Positions 22,472 to 35,330 are shown, numbered from the stretch's first letter. The stretch: DNA of 64,000 nt from Stenopsyche tienmushanensis (GCA_008973525.1 WACJ01000084.1:310001-374000), one strand, 5' to 3'. Made by a program: numbers and translations. Notes: a model not told the origin generated them from the sequence alone.

Positions 22472-22660
22472 ATTTTTTTAAACTTGAGGTGACTTTTAAC
22501 AATCCATTTTATGGAACTATTGCCAACCATTTTTACATGATTTTCCAAAACGAATATACGTTTTAAAAATATGGTCGTCAGCCGCACCTTCTGTTGATTT
22601 CAATCCTTGACAATCGAGTTCGACTGCTTAATCGCGAGACTATCTACACGTCAAATTTCT
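22472..22660 (-). mobile_element. tRNA-derived SINE, copy 2
   Basis: On the minus strand the tRNA-like head reads TAGTCTCGCGATTAAGCAG and TCGAACTCGATTG, similar to tRNA-Ser/Leu (GCGGTTAAGGCG...GGACTCGA). The B box is damaged (GGATTGAAATC). The body shares ATGGTTGGCAATAGTTCCAT and GGATTGTTAAAAGTCACC with copy 1, and the end is A-rich. Between them the two copies retain the parts each has lost. Confidence 0.7.
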
Positions 22661-25600
22661 TGAACTTTCAGTATTTAAATAAAATATAGTTTGTCTCTTT
22701 GTTAGTTGGTGACTTGTGTCGTGTCGAATTAAATTTTGTGAAAAATATTGGGGGGGGGGGATATCCAGAATCCATATTTTAACCATAGATAATGCTTCCA
22801 ATAAAAAAATATTTCTCACAGGAATCCATAATTTTATAGAGTAAAAATATTATTTTAATCAATATTTATGTATTTTATGATCATCACAAATGATAATATT
22901 TTATTTCTTCTTTACCCCATATAAATTGAATTAATTAGGAATGTTTTACCTATTGTCTTACTGAATAGAGGATATTAAAACTGTCACTTAGAACGGCATA
23001 AAATCAATGTTGGTCGGATTAGTTTCATTACACGGAAAGATTCCAAAACCATTCTCCCGCGATAAAAGATCTTCAGAGTCAACATTTCCTTCGTTAATTG
23101 ACTTGAAAAACATACACAGGATAAGAAAAAGGTCGAGGGGCGGTTAAGTGCACCCTTATATTTACTTTATGTACCTTCGCCCCTTAATGCCCTTCTGGAC
23201 CGATTAATCGTATGCCCTGCCGTATAAGCTCTCGGATATATCTGAAGTCAGGACTTTCGAAACTTAAATCTATTTAATTTTATACGCCGTTTAGTCAAAT
23301 TTGGCTATCCAAAGATTATTAACGTGGAGTGTATTAAATAAAATAAACGAATGTTGAAAAGTGAAAGTGATTTTCTAGACATTTTATTTCTGCTTGCATT
23401 TAAGAGATAACATGGAAATGGAGGATAATTTCCAGACCATTAACTTTTGTCGCATATTTCATTCTTCTTCACGTCTACGGTACGCTAAGAGATAGTGGGA
23501 AAAGTTTCAAATGTAATTTTTTAAGTCACTCGAAACTCGCATAAAAAGATTTTCTTTAGATATGCAATCCTATTAGAATTGAAATATTTTGTAAAATATT
23601 CTACACAAAATAACAGTATTCAAATTTATAGGATTCGCCAGACTAAGTTTTACCAATTTAAAACACTTATTGATTTTCATCTCTTTGTGCGATAGCATCG
23701 AGTTATCATATTGTCCTGTTGAAATGCGTATAGAATAATCGACGTACATTTTAACACCCTTGACTGATCCAAAAATATCTTTCAATATAGCAATCTTTGA
23801 CGACAATTACTTTATCATGACCATTCACTGTTGTAAATTATGATTGGATTTCTTGTTTAACCAAAAATGGTTATTTTGTTAATTATATGGAATAGGTTCG
23901 TGAATATTCCATCATTCAGGAAGATAATATATATTCAATTCATTTTCAAATACGTTGGCTGTGTTTTTTCTAATGTAATATTTTTAAACTTTTAGAAATT
24001 GTTTGCTTATAATTATCTTATCACGTTTGAATTTCAATACAAATATCTGTTTTATTTAAAAATTAATTAACGCATTTCTCGTGGGGATCAATGATCTGGG
24101 GGATCGCTACGTGGCCTTATTTTCTCTATAGCGAAGAAAAATATTTAACACATCACAAAGTTCGTAGAATATTTTTTGAACAAATTGCGAATAAATAACC
24201 TCAAATGAAAATCCTACGAACTTCATGTCATGTGTGTATGATATTGTTGAAAAAAATATTTCTAAGGTGGGTTATTTAGCAGAAGTATAAAAACTAGCAA
24301 CAAATTATCTCAAAAATTGATCTCAAGTTCCAGTACTGTGTCAAAATCGTTATTTAAGCTTTTGCTAATGTCAGCTTTAACCCTCTATATTAATATCAAC
24401 AATCCACATTTTGCCAGTAACTGTAATGGGTAAAATATAAAAAAATAGCCATTTAAAATATTTAAATTACACAATTTAGTCACCGTAGCACCATCTGTAC
24501 GATGCTGTACAATATCCTAACAGTGCTGGGAATTTTATTTTTTTAATGTTGATGCCAAAAATAAATGTCACAGTGTGCCAAAGCAATTAAATAAATCAAA
24601 AACTAAGCGTATCAGTATTCAAATTTTCATCGGATGTAGACATTCATTGGTGGGATTAAATCCAGTGTGCTGTATCCATATGGCGCTTACCCATAGGTAG
24701 CTTTTATTATTTCATTATTGTCCGATTAAAAATTCTTGCACCTTTTTTCTTCTGATTTATTGCAATTATTGAATATTGGTAATGTTTTAGTTATGACTCT
24801 CGCAATATTAATCAAATGCACATTGATTCCCACTGTATTAGACGCAATTTGTTCAAAATTCGACTGTCAAGATTTCATCACGGTCGTTTCATTCCTATCG
24901 GAGGATTTATCTCAGGAAGAGTTTCTATGTTATTCTTACGTCATGAATCAGGTTGATTGTTATTCGAATAAGGTTCTGTATTATCTTTGAGCACTTGTCT
25001 CTTGCAACGTGTTCTATCTACGGTGATCTTTTTCATCTTAGCATCGCTATTATCCTTGCTTCAAGAAAGGGCTCATGCTCTTCCTTGTTGATGCTCAACC
25101 CGTTTTCACCAACAATTCATCTTATAACCCGTCGCAGATTATTTTCTGGAATAAAACTAGGTAAACGTGTCTTATTTCTTTACAATAATAATTTTTCATG
25201 CGAAATGTACGTTTGTTTTGATTCGTATTACGACAGTAACGATCTGTGGCGTTATGAATTGTGTTGTTTATTTTTGAAAATCCACAATTTATTTGGCGTC
25301 ATGATACCATAATAAATATTATTTATATTTGGGTCAAAATTTAATCCAAATTTAAGTTTTTTTCGCGAGAATGTTTTCTGTACCAGATGTAGCTTGTACA
25401 TCGACAATCAAATGTTATTAAAATTCGATAATCCTCATACAAATCTGTCTAAATCTTACTCTTTAATATATTCATGTTATAAAATATAGTCTTATCTGCT
25501 AATTTTAAATATATAATAATAATGAAATGCTGTACTATGAGCTGTAAAGAATTGGTTTGACTTTTCTCAAGTTCTAGTTCTAGTTTATCCCTCACATTAA

Positions 25601-28019
25601 TTATAATAGTATTTTAAATTATTTACAAATTATAATTTTTGGGCCCAATAATATTTGTAAATATTATAAATCCTTTAGGAGTATATTTTCATGTTTTTCA
25701 CTAAAAAAATATTTGAGAGAAAAATATTTCAAAAAATACATATTTGAATTGATAAAAATAATATCACAACTTTTCGTTGAAATGTTTGAAAACGAGTTCG
25801 AAATTTATTTTGAAACTAATAAATAAGCTTTTGAGACTATAAGTAATATATATAATACATAATTGGATGTATAGAATCACCACATGAATTTCCTAGAGGG
25901 ATAGAGAGTTTTTATGTGGTCCCATTATCTTTCACATACGGTTAAATTGGGATAAGCTTATTTGAATAGGATTTTTAGGTAAAAGAGAGAAATGAGTGAA
26001 AAATTTATCATAACTTTTATATAGTATTTTAATAATAATTACAAAGTAATTTTTGCAATAAACGATTTTATACAAGTTCAAATCTTGATTGTGTAAAAAA
26101 TTCTCAATTCCCACAACTTTCAAGGTTAGAAGTATTGTCAGACGTCTTGATCTTGACTTACCTTAATTTTTTGGATCTGAGAAAGTAAATACTGAGGCGA
26201 TTGATAAAGTTCTGCAGGGATGAGTGACTTAATATATACCGCATACTTAAAAAAAACTACTCACTTATAGATCCTCTCCTACCTATTTTTAAAATACCTA
26301 TTAAAATAATCCTATTCTAACATCACCACATGAACATTTATTTCCCTAGATCTGATAACGGAAAAGATGTTTTAAAAAAGAGTGTTTTATTATTTTCTTA
26401 CGCAACTCCCTGAAAATATTTTAGGATATTTTATTGTATTACATATATTAAATAAAATACAAAATTACACTAAACTTTCTATAATATTCACACGTTAGCA
26501 TGTCGAAATGAATCAGAATGTCATCAAAAATCATTATTTTTTGAATGAAATACTATTTGACAAATTTACGTCGCGGCTGTTAATATCTATGTTAGCAGCC
26601 TAATTTACTTTTATATCATCGCTTAATTTTAATTTCCAACATTGAATATGAAGTTGGACGCATAAATCTGTCGATAAGCTGTTTCCGAGCACGCGTATAG
26701 TCCTAATGACCACCATGAAACATTTATCTTGGGATTGTTAATGAAAACAGTGTACTTAGAGCCGAAATTAAGGAGTGCTTTATCAGTTTGTCGCAATTGA
26801 CGAAATTACACGACGCCGTTCTGAATAATTATTGTTCATTACCAGAGTTCTAATTATACAAGTCGCTGTTAACAAAAAAAAAACATGCCTTAATAAGTAT
26901 TCGGATGAATGTCGACTAATTTAGGCAGCCTGCTTTGAATAAGAAAATATTCATTAAGAACGTTGTTAAAATTTGGAGTTTTATATCATCATCCCATATA
27001 AATCAATTCAAGGGTGCAGTTTATTTTAAAAAATGTTTGTACAAGGCGAGGAATCGTTTTTACATGAATATGTGAAATGATGTTTGCATGAAAATCTAAT
27101 CGAACAAATATCCTTAGTCTGGTATGCGTTACTAAATAAATATTTTGACCCTTTTCATGGTAAATTCTTTTGATGTTGCTTGGTTGTATATCGGATAATA
27201 TATTCTGATGTACAAATATATGAAAATTGAAACCAGATACTAAGGAAAATCGCTTAAAATTCATGATTTTTTCAATTTGCCATGCAATAGTTTTTGTAGC
27301 ATCAAAAATAAATTTGTTTGGCGAAATTTTGCATTGCCAAAATGGAATAATTGGCTCAAGCTTGCCAATTGAAAAATATCAGATACGATATATTTAAAAA
27401 CAAATCTAAATTTTATTTACAGATTTCAGTGTTTACAAATTATTGTTAAGTATCGAACCAAATCCAAAATTATTAAATACTCATGTATCAAAGTGCTCGG
27501 TATTGCAAATTATTATTGCAAGTGGAAGTTATAAACCATGCTTCAATATTTTTTAACTATTGATCGAATTTTTACGTGCAGATTGTTTCATTCATTCTAA
27601 TTGTTGATGATAGTCTACTGCTGTGATTGTCAAGATCAAGTTTATCCAGTTTTATCCTGCCATACACGTAGAAATATCATTTTCATTGTTAATGATAGTT
27701 ATGGACTAGAAGGAAGATCTAAAGAAAGTTATTAATTTTTTTTGCTTAGTTTCTCATGGAAACAAAAAAAATTATATATCTGGTTTATTTTTTGTTATTT
27801 TTGTGTGATTCGCGTCAATCTATGGGAAATTCAAATTCCTTCTTGATTTAATTTTTCAATATGATGTAGGTCTGGTAAACTGTCAATCATGGACATCTTA
27901 GATTAGTTGATTTCAATAATGATGTCAGAATATTAACATCCAATTTATAAAAATCTTACTTTATATTATGCCTGAGGTTTCTATTTTGCCATTTTATTTT
28001 TAAAATTATCTATGATAGT
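22661..28019. other. A+T-rich noncoding stretch
   Basis: There is a run of 11 G at 22750-22760. An inverted repeat of about 26-bp arms lies near 24150-24240: AAGTTCGTAGAATATTTT pairs with AAAATCCTACGAACTTC. A G+C-richer patch near 23125-23235 has no recognisable content. No open frame resembles a known protein. Confidence 0.45.
24150..24240. repeat. Inverted repeat with ~26-bp arms
   Basis: CACATCACAAAGTTCGTAG on the left and the reverse complement of CTACGAACTTCATGTCATGTG on the right form imperfect arms separated by about 40 bases. The core GTTCGTAG-ATTTT recurs in the inverted repeat at 31158-31246, suggesting a small fold-back family. Confidence 0.6.
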
Positions 28020-28135
28020 GAATCTGAAATATATTTATAAAAATGAAAATATGTTTGCTTATTGATTATAAATTCCTATACTATTCATCCGATTATGATG
28101 AAACTTTGGTGAGTGCTTTGAATTTTTTTTGTAAA
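28020..28135 (+). mobile_element. Helitron-like 5' segment
   Basis: The stretch reads TATTTATAAAAATGAAAATA, then TTCCTATACTATTCATCCGA and TTATGATGAAACTTTGGTGA. This is the pattern I associate with the 5' region of many insect Helitron-like elements (ATATATAAAAATGAATGT..., CCGATTTTGATGAAACTTTGG). Its orientation is the same as the element at 14.9 kb. The matching body sequence lies on the other side of the Jockey fragment, at 29.01-29.19 kb. Confidence 0.5.
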
Positions 28136-28221
28136 AACTGTGGGTTAGCTGATGAAAATATTTCTTTATAAAAGGAAGCTTATTTTATTATGAAAACGCT
28201 TAAGATTAGTATTATATATAA

Positions 28222-29005
28222 AAATGTGTTGAAAGCAATTTTTATGGCTTTGTTTTGTACGATTTAGAGTTTATAGTAGTTGGTGTTGCATATGCTACTC
28301 CAGATGGGAGCGGCGTATGTGAGTGTAGGTCGAATCAGCGTTTTGTATAATAAAAAAATGTTTGAGGCCGAAAGAGCACTGCGCCGACGAAATATGGAGT
28401 GCAGCGCCCCCATAGCTGCTAATCCACGGGCTCGAGCCACCGACACTTGTGGTCCCCACTTCAGTCTTCTGTCCAAAGTCACCCTCAAGTATTTCACTTG
28501 GGGTTTCCATTCGATGGAGCTGGACCCGACAACTATTGGATCAGTTTGAATATTTTTCTGTTTGACGGAGAACAAGACAACTTCAGTTTTCTCTTTGTTT
28601 ACTTTGAGTTTCCAACGATCGAAATATTTGAATGCAGCTTTTAGGGATCGTTGGAGATTTCCGACTATTAGCTTGTTACTTCGAGAGCTGGTATAATATG
28701 CCGTATCATCGGCGTAGAGTGCTACGTTTGATGAGGATGGTGTCGGTAGATCGTGTAAGTAAATGTTGAACAAGTGAGGCTCTAAAATACTGCCCTGAAG
28801 AACTCTCGCTGAAACAGATTGGGGAGTTGATGTTGCTTTGTTTAAGATCACCGTAAATGATCTTTTGCACAGATAGGATTGGATTATTTTAATAAGATAA
28901 ATAGAAAAATTAAGGGATATCATTTTATGGATCAGATCGCGGTGCCAGACAGTGTCGAATGCTTTTTCGATGTCGAGTAGTAACATAGCGGTACTTGTGA
29001 TAAAA
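28222..29005 (-). pseudogene. Jockey-clade LINE reverse transcriptase fragment
   Basis: Read on the minus strand, the frame gives motif A (LLLDIEKAFDTVWH), a decayed motif B (ARVLQGSILEPHLFNIY; usual form GVPQGSVLGP) and the catalytic box ALYADDTA. Then come WKLKVNKEKTEVVLFS, VKYLRVTLDRRLKW and LIRPTLTYAAPIWSS. These are in the order of Jockey-type RT palm and thumb. An in-frame TAA at 28264-28266 interrupts it, but the frame continues beyond as IVQNKAIKIAFN, typical of the next segment. The fragment starts near motif A, so it lacks the endonuclease and finger region, and it ends before any 3' tail. Codons upstream of about 29005 belong to the neighbouring repeat, not to the LINE. Confidence 0.9.
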
Positions 29006-29009
29006 TGCA

Positions 29010-29185
29010 AAAAAGTTTGATTTGAATTATTTGAACAGGCATTGATTAAATGCCACGTAATCACACTAACAAAACATAAGGACAACATTTATTTTGTACA
29101 TCGTTCTAGATAAAAAAATATATAAGAATTGTGTATTTTAACACTGAAAATTGGTGTGCCCATAATTCTTCTCTGAAATATATAA
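29010..29185 (+). mobile_element. Helitron-type body repeat, second copy
   Basis: This matches 15605-15790 along its length: AACAGGCATTGATTAAATG, CACGTAA, ACAACATT, TCATCGTTC-like, GTGTATTTTAA, ACTGAAAA, GTGTGCCCATAATTCTTCTC. Both copies are in the same orientation. Here it is separated from the 28.02 kb 5' segment by the Jockey fragment. Confidence 0.65.
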
Positions 29186-30406
29186 AAAAAACTGTAAAAA
29201 TATCAAAGCATTTATTCCTGTCTTTTAATATTAGTAAGACGCGAGATAGTATTTAGATGATCTAAATATCGAATGATCATTGATTGTATGATTATTGCTG
29301 GCATGCTGTAAAATAACGTGAAGGATTAAATTAAAATGTATGTATATACAATATGTTCTCATCTAATTTTGTACCATACGATTATTGCATGTATTACACA
29401 CAGAAATTTAAAAAATACCATTCATAATATTTACAGCTTCGAAGACATCAAAGAGTATTTGATGCAATTGCTTAGATTCAAGATGTAAAGAAAGTTTAAT
29501 CAAACTCTCGAAAATCATAATATTCCAATAGTCAGTCATCAAGATGATTTTAACTTGAAGCTACAACATGCTGCATTTTTTAAAGTGTAATTAATAATAT
29601 GCGGCAAAGATGCCAATGATTCATAAAACTGGCGTATTGATAGAACGACTTTTATGAAAATGAAAGCAAATATACATGCTGTATTTTAATTATAAAATAA
29701 TCGAAACTCGTATAAAATACATTTAATTGAGTTTGGCTAAGTATAAAGCGTGCTCATTATAAACGTAAATATTGAAAAGTATTATTGCCAAATACTTCTT
29801 GCAAATTTGTTCGCTATAACCGTAATATCGATGAAAGTTGGTTAATAATGTACGAGTTCGATTTTAGCTTCAGCCCAGAAAAATAATTAAAGCTATATAC
29901 TTTCCAAAGTATAAATATTTTTCTGATTGAAATTATTATAAAAAAGCTTTTCTTTGGTAATCGAACTACAGGAATCCATTTTATTTTATATTATAAAAAT
30001 GCCTCAAAAAGCTAAAAACTTTAAAAATACGAATATACTGCTGTAAATGATATACAAGATGCAATTTCCTGTAATATCGAGAACGGAAATAGTTTATATC
30101 GATATATGGTTGAGAGCATTTACGAATTTTTAGAATCGTCTTTCATACAGATATCTTAAACGTAAGATTCAGAAAATATGAATGTTTATAATAATATATA
30201 ATGCGATTTTGCAAATATTTTAAAAACTTACAACGTATGCTGATGTTCATTATATAGCCATTGTCGTTTGTAAAATCATTTGATACATGTTCAGTGCATA
30301 ATCATTTTACTCATTCGAAGTTGGTTATTCCTATAGGGCTTGCTACCACCAAGGGTTATTATATTATAAATTTTGCTGCATTTTGAAATCGCATATATAT
30401 TACATA

Positions 30407-30655
30407 TCATGACATCGATAAAACAATGCCAACAGCATTTATAGTAGAATTCAAACGCTTCAAATTATGCGGTGTGCTCGTATCGAGTTTTATAGCCTCC
30501 ATTGGTACATCCTGTACAAGTTTCGTCTGCAAATTTAATATTTCATCCGAGGGAACAAAACCAAGAATCGTAGAAACGCGGAAACAGTGTGATAATGTAA
30601 ACTTGCTCTGTTTGTGTTGGCCTTTGCTTCCATGGCAAACATGAAAACAGAGCAA
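30407..30655 (-). other. Unassigned open frame, possibly coding remnant
   Basis: An 82-codon minus-strand frame has more even base composition than its flanks and includes TILGFVPSDEILNLQTKLVQ and DTSTPHNLKRLNSTINAVG. It reads like protein, but I do not recognise a family. No splice sites or upstream exons were identified. The opposite strand is also open over 72 codons, which weakens the case. It could be an exon, a processed fragment or chance. Confidence 0.18.
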
Positions 30656-31157
30656 AAACTTTCATTTCAAACCGTTTTTGCAATCCAAAATAAATTGTGT
30701 AATAACTTTTTGAAATTCAGTATCGAATAACCGAACAGTACTACGTGTTACGTTTACATAGAATAGTTTGTTTGAAATTTTCTTTGAAAAGCAATGTTAA
30801 ATGTATAAACATGAATGCGGAGTTTTAAAATTCGGCTGGAAAATTTTTGATGTAAAAATTTCAAATCGGAAAAACTTGATAGGGCACTGTCATCAACAGA
30901 AATGGGTTGGTATAAATATGAATTAAATTTAGTTTATCAATGATATAAAAATGTATTTATTATGGGATTTTGAGACAATTTAGATAGTTTTTAAATAAAT
31001 AGATTGCCTTTATTTCAATGCTAAATAAATTTAGTATGTTTTTAAATCAAACCATGGGTCATTATTCCGAAAAAAGTGTTCATTGAGTTTATTCACGTAT
31101 AAACGAGCTTTTTGTGATTTGAGCTTTTCATGCCTAAAAAAATAATATGTAACATAC

Positions 31158-31246
31158 CTCTCAGTTGGTAGGATTTTTTTTCATTTTAAAATCTTATTTT
31201 TTTCGGATTTCTTAAAAAAATCCTACGAATTTATTGAGAGATTATT
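31158..31246. repeat. Inverted repeat with T/A-run core
   Basis: CTCTCAGTTGGTAGGATTTT on the left pairs with AAAATCCTACGAATTTATTG AGAG on the right, around a spacer of about 33 bases. It shares GTAGGATTTT with the inverted repeat near 24.2 kb, so both may be copies of a small MITE-like element. Confidence 0.6.
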
Positions 31247-31646
31247 TACAAGTGTCAATTTTTTAAAAGTATTTATATGTGGCTCTGATCTTAAATGATT
31301 AACCCAGACACATCTATTTTATATCGTTTTTAATTTTTTGATTCGATTAGATATCTATTTTATCAAGTTCAAGGATATTATTGCTCAAATTTTTATCATC
31401 AAAGATATGAGCAATAATTTTATCATGAATAATGTAAGAAGTTATATCAAACAACGAGATCGGATGTATAAAATACAAAGATTTACTGAATACTTGATAT
31501 CGAAATTATGAAAATCAATATTTAGTTTAATTGATCTCCATAAGACACCTGATAAATTATTTTTATGCTACACCTAATACATGCTATAAAATAGGGTAAA
31601 ATATGTAGCTTTTGGAATGAAATTCTTCATAAGCAAGAACACTATA

Positions 31647-31696
31647 TGGCTCAATGGTATAAGTTGGCATAGTACAAATTTTGTGACATTCGATCC
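31647..31696 (+). repeat. tRNA-like A-box/B-box pair
   Basis: TGGCTCAATGGT at 31647-31658 is a good pol III A box, and ACATTCGATCC at about 31686-31696 resembles a B box at nearly tRNA spacing. The intervening bases do not form an anticodon arm, so it is not a functional tRNA gene. It may be the head of another SINE. The sequence downstream to about 31960 is unusually structured but unassigned. Confidence 0.3.
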
Positions 31697-34497
31697 ACGG
31701 TAAATAAATCACCCGGGTGCTAAATCACCAAAATTTATGGGGTTCATTTTTTAAACGGGAAATCCTCTGTTGAGGGTTTTACAAAATTTTTGGAGTTCAC
31801 CCAAATAATTAATCACAGGTTAACAGATCGTCCCCACTAAATTTGAACCTTGAAATTTGGAACCACAATCGATTTTCCTTGTAATTTCACAGCTATCATT
31901 AATTTTCCCTGGAAAAACTCATTCATCCCTTCAAAATACCCAATATATTTTCTTTGGCGGTACAAAGAAGTAAACAAATTCATCTGTGGGAGATAATCTT
32001 AGAGATTACTTTATTCAGGCGTAATTAAGACTCAGCCGGAGAAGAGTTGGCAGTAGTTTATTGATTTGTCGTACAAAGTGTCGCATCTTCTGAAAAGATC
32101 CAATTTATGCTATTTATTTAATACAACCCTTTTATATTAATCTCCATAGAATACCGTTGCAGATGTTTAAGAAGCGTCAAAATTGAAATAAAAGGTTTAT
32201 AATTGTTCGAATGAAATGTCAACAGTTGATAATTGTGTTGACTAATATGACGACAATAAGTCTACTGACCACATTTGACATCCAAAAGAACATATTTGGA
32301 TTTATGCTATCAAGCACGTACATATTTGCTGTGAAAGGCATTAGGCGAAGTTAAAAATAACGTTCAACATCAGATATTCCATGAACAAAATGAAAATGAT
32401 TTAATAAATAAATAAAACTTCGAAGTATGTTCCCCCAAAAAAATCCAAACAATTGTAACAGAATATAAGGTTTGAGAAACACAATTACAAACTGTCAAGC
32501 TAAAATGTCAATAGTGTATATAAAAGAAAAATATTTTTCAGATTTTCACGAGAGAAATAAATTTTATAACTTGTGTTATTTAAAACAAATACAAATATCG
32601 AGAAAAAATTGTACACAACGCTTGTGTTGAACCCATTTCTTGTTAGTGTCAAAATATTATGTATCAGATCAGTTACATATAATAGTTACCGTAAAAAGCA
32701 GTATTTATCATACCTAAATTATTTAAAATAATTTATAACCTTCAACATTTTAGAAAAAAGTCTTTACAATAAAGAAAAATATTAGTTCCACTTAATACTT
32801 TGCTGAGCACGGACAACACGTTGACGGCTTTCGTTATGTGACTATTTATATTATAAACCAATACATTTATTTGTATTGCTGTTAATTTTTCAACTATTTG
32901 GATGTAAAATTAAAAGTAAGTATGTTATTGTATTTTTAAGAATTAAGAGACGAAGGAATTAGCAATTTTAAGAATAGCGTTGTAAAAATGTGCTACTGAG
33001 GCACAAATTGAAGCCAACTTTTTTCATTAAAAGAATCATAAATATGTCTTTTTGCAGTTGGAAGGAGATGTGTTTCTAAAGTTTGTTACATTTAGATAAA
33101 AAATACTAAAAAGCCACTATTAAAATTTAATGCATTACAATATTATGTAAATATATTAGATAATAAAGTGTATTCGATAGTGCATTTTGATACCATTAAT
33201 TGTTAATCATCGAAAGCTCAATTGCTTGTGTAATTATTGAAGTAAACTTTATTCTTCTGAAATTTTCAAAAGAATGATCATATTTGTATGCAATACTATA
33301 TTACTTTTTAAGTGACCACCAGAGGGTATTTTCGCAAAAATAATTGAAATAAAGTCGTTCAATTTTATCATTTTTCGTGAAAAATCTGTAGTGATTGGGG
33401 GAAGTTTGTTCAACGAATAAAATGTTGAACAACAAAAATACTGTAAAAACATCGGATATACTCTCGAGAAGATGAAATGTTGAAAAATTGAGAACATTTT
33501 GCAAACATCAAATTAATATAAAACTTTCTTGTTTAAAAAGCCAATCTTATTCCTCGTAATAGAATGGCTTCTTTCCTTCACACCGAAAAGGAATAAAATC
33601 TTTTTCGGTCCTATTTCCCAAAGAAAGAGATACAAGTTGTAAAATAGTAGAGATCCATCAGGTCGCTCTCGATAGTTTCGAAAGTTTTTGAAAAGCATTA
33701 TTGAGAGAACTGAGACCCAAAATCGAAAAAGACAATCAATCATCAAGATAGAACTGATAAATAAGATAGACACAGCATGGCATCCAAACTTCACTTTTAA
33801 AATCAGGTAATATCTATCGTTGAATTTCTGCTTCGTATTGGAATCTTATCTTACAAACCATGAATGAAGTCACCACATTGCATGACATATGATCCTTGAT
33901 TGCATAAGATAATGTACTCGATTGAATTCTATACACTGACGACCTTTCGACAATAATAACCACAACAACTGCCACTAAAGACAAGGTTCTACTGACGACC
34001 CCGTAATATCTTCTCAATTACTCCAGCACATCCTCAACAAATTGGCTTTAAACAACAGAAGAAATTCCTGCCTTCTTGTTTCCTTGAACGACTGCACACT
34101 AAACAAAGCTACAATAAATAGGCTCAAATATGTCGATGAAAAAGACCTCTATATATAAGCAAAAATTCTTGATTTTTTTAAGAAAATGTTTTCAATTTCT
34201 ATTCGAATGGAATATTATGTTATAGTTCTAATTTAATATTGTTATATATCCTGTACAACGTATACCTGGTAGTGGTATCGATGTGGTCACTTCTATTTGT
34301 TGTGTGGTTACCATAGGCACTGATTGCGCTAAAGGACTCCTTTGAGTTTAACCTAAGACATATATGGATTAGTAGGGTATAAGGATTAAGGTATAAGGTC
34401 TTTAAATAGGGACGCTCAATTGTTAAATGTAAATAGAACGAATAGTGTGTAAGATATTCACTTAATTTTTTAAATTAAAAATAATATTTTATGGAAT

Positions 34498-35330
34498 TAA
34501 GTATGGAATTCAATGTTGCTCAAATATCTGTCGTGGCTTTGCTTGGTGGCGCGCGTTCTGGAGGCTTAATTTTCGCTCACATCTGGCTGAATTTGCTTAA
34601 TGACGTTCTTTATGTCGAGGGCATCAATTGTTTGTGGTTTGTATACGTAGATATGCGATTTAAGATTTAAGAAAAGCGAAGACCTCAAAGTTATGTTGCC
34701 GCCGTGCGAGATAACCATGCCCTCAAATTGCTCGTGCAGAATGACTATTGTGGCATGCGCTGTGGGGCACGTAGCGCCGTTTTATTGGAATCACATATCG
34801 TCGTTATCAATATCGATTTGTAGCACTCACTGTTGACAGATATGGCTATGTCAGTTTCCTTTTGAAAGAATTACGGACCGATGATTCCGCCAGATCAAAA
34901 TTCGCACCAAACAATGACTTTCTCTGGATTAATTTGGTGCTGGTGTATCTCGTGTGGATTGCTATCGTCCCAAATTCGACAATTTTGTTTGTTTACACGT
35001 TTATTTATCCAGAAATGGAACTCGTCGCTAAAGATGATTTTTTAACGAAATTTGGGTTAACTTCCAACTGCCCAAGAGGTTACGCAAAATCCACCAAGTC
35101 GAAGTCGCAAAGAGCCCAAGCTCTTATGAGCGACGAGAAATTGATTGCCACGGAGTTTCCCGTACACTCTCTCGCACAGCAGCGACGTTTTCAGCAGACC
35201 TTGCATTTCGATGACGTACGGCTGTTGGCTGATTATTTATCGAACCAAACGTAGAATAGTTAATTCGGCAGGACCGTTGTGGCGAGAATAAAAACCGCGA
35301 AATGTGCAGAACGTTTCTTGAACGGAGCAC
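34498..35330 (-). pseudogene. Tc1/mariner-superfamily transposase relic
   Basis: Shifting frames on the minus strand give the parts in order. RNARSAENVAAVRESV and the following residues are helix-turn-helix. ELGLFATSTWWILRNLLG is the second helix block. FSDEFHFWINKRVNKQNCR with IWDDSNPHEIH is the first catalytic aspartate block, and PEKVIVWC follows it. Then come GATCPTAHATIVILHEQFEG, MVISHGGN, YVYKPQTIDALDIKNVIKQI and SNIEFHT with a natural stop at 34498-34500. The layout matches insect IS630/Tc1-like transposases of the SDE-HFW...QQDGA-CHTA type. In the second catalytic block (usually FQQDGA) the second Q codon is a stop and the aspartate codon is asparagine. At least two more stops and several frameshifts make it inactive. 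The terminal repeats were not located. Confidence 0.88.

Larger units (their letters stand above)
29186..34497. other. A+T-rich, gene-poor stretch
   Basis: Features listed separately are an unassigned frame at 30407-30655, an inverted repeat at 31158-31246 and a tRNA-like string at 31647-31696. About 34020-34140 reads on the plus strand as LLQHILNKLALNNRRNSC and onward through an open stretch to DEKDLYI, but no family is recognised. Confidence 0.4.

Noticed and set aside
22750..22760. Run of 11 G as a functional G-quadruplex
   Set aside because: A single homopolymer run is more simply slippage or a sequencing artefact, and there is no gene nearby.
25870..26350. Repeated CACCACATGAA...CCTAGA strings at 25.87 and 26.32 kb
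   Set aside because: The match is only about 20 bp with gaps in A+T-rich sequence, too short to call a repeat family.
28264..29088. An intact 274-residue host gene
   Set aside because: It is a Jockey RT fragment. The first ~30 residues come from the adjacent repeat, motif B is damaged, and similarity continues past the stop.
34862..35254. 130-codon plus-strand frame as a gene
   Set aside because: It is the antisense shadow of the Tc1-like transposase relic.
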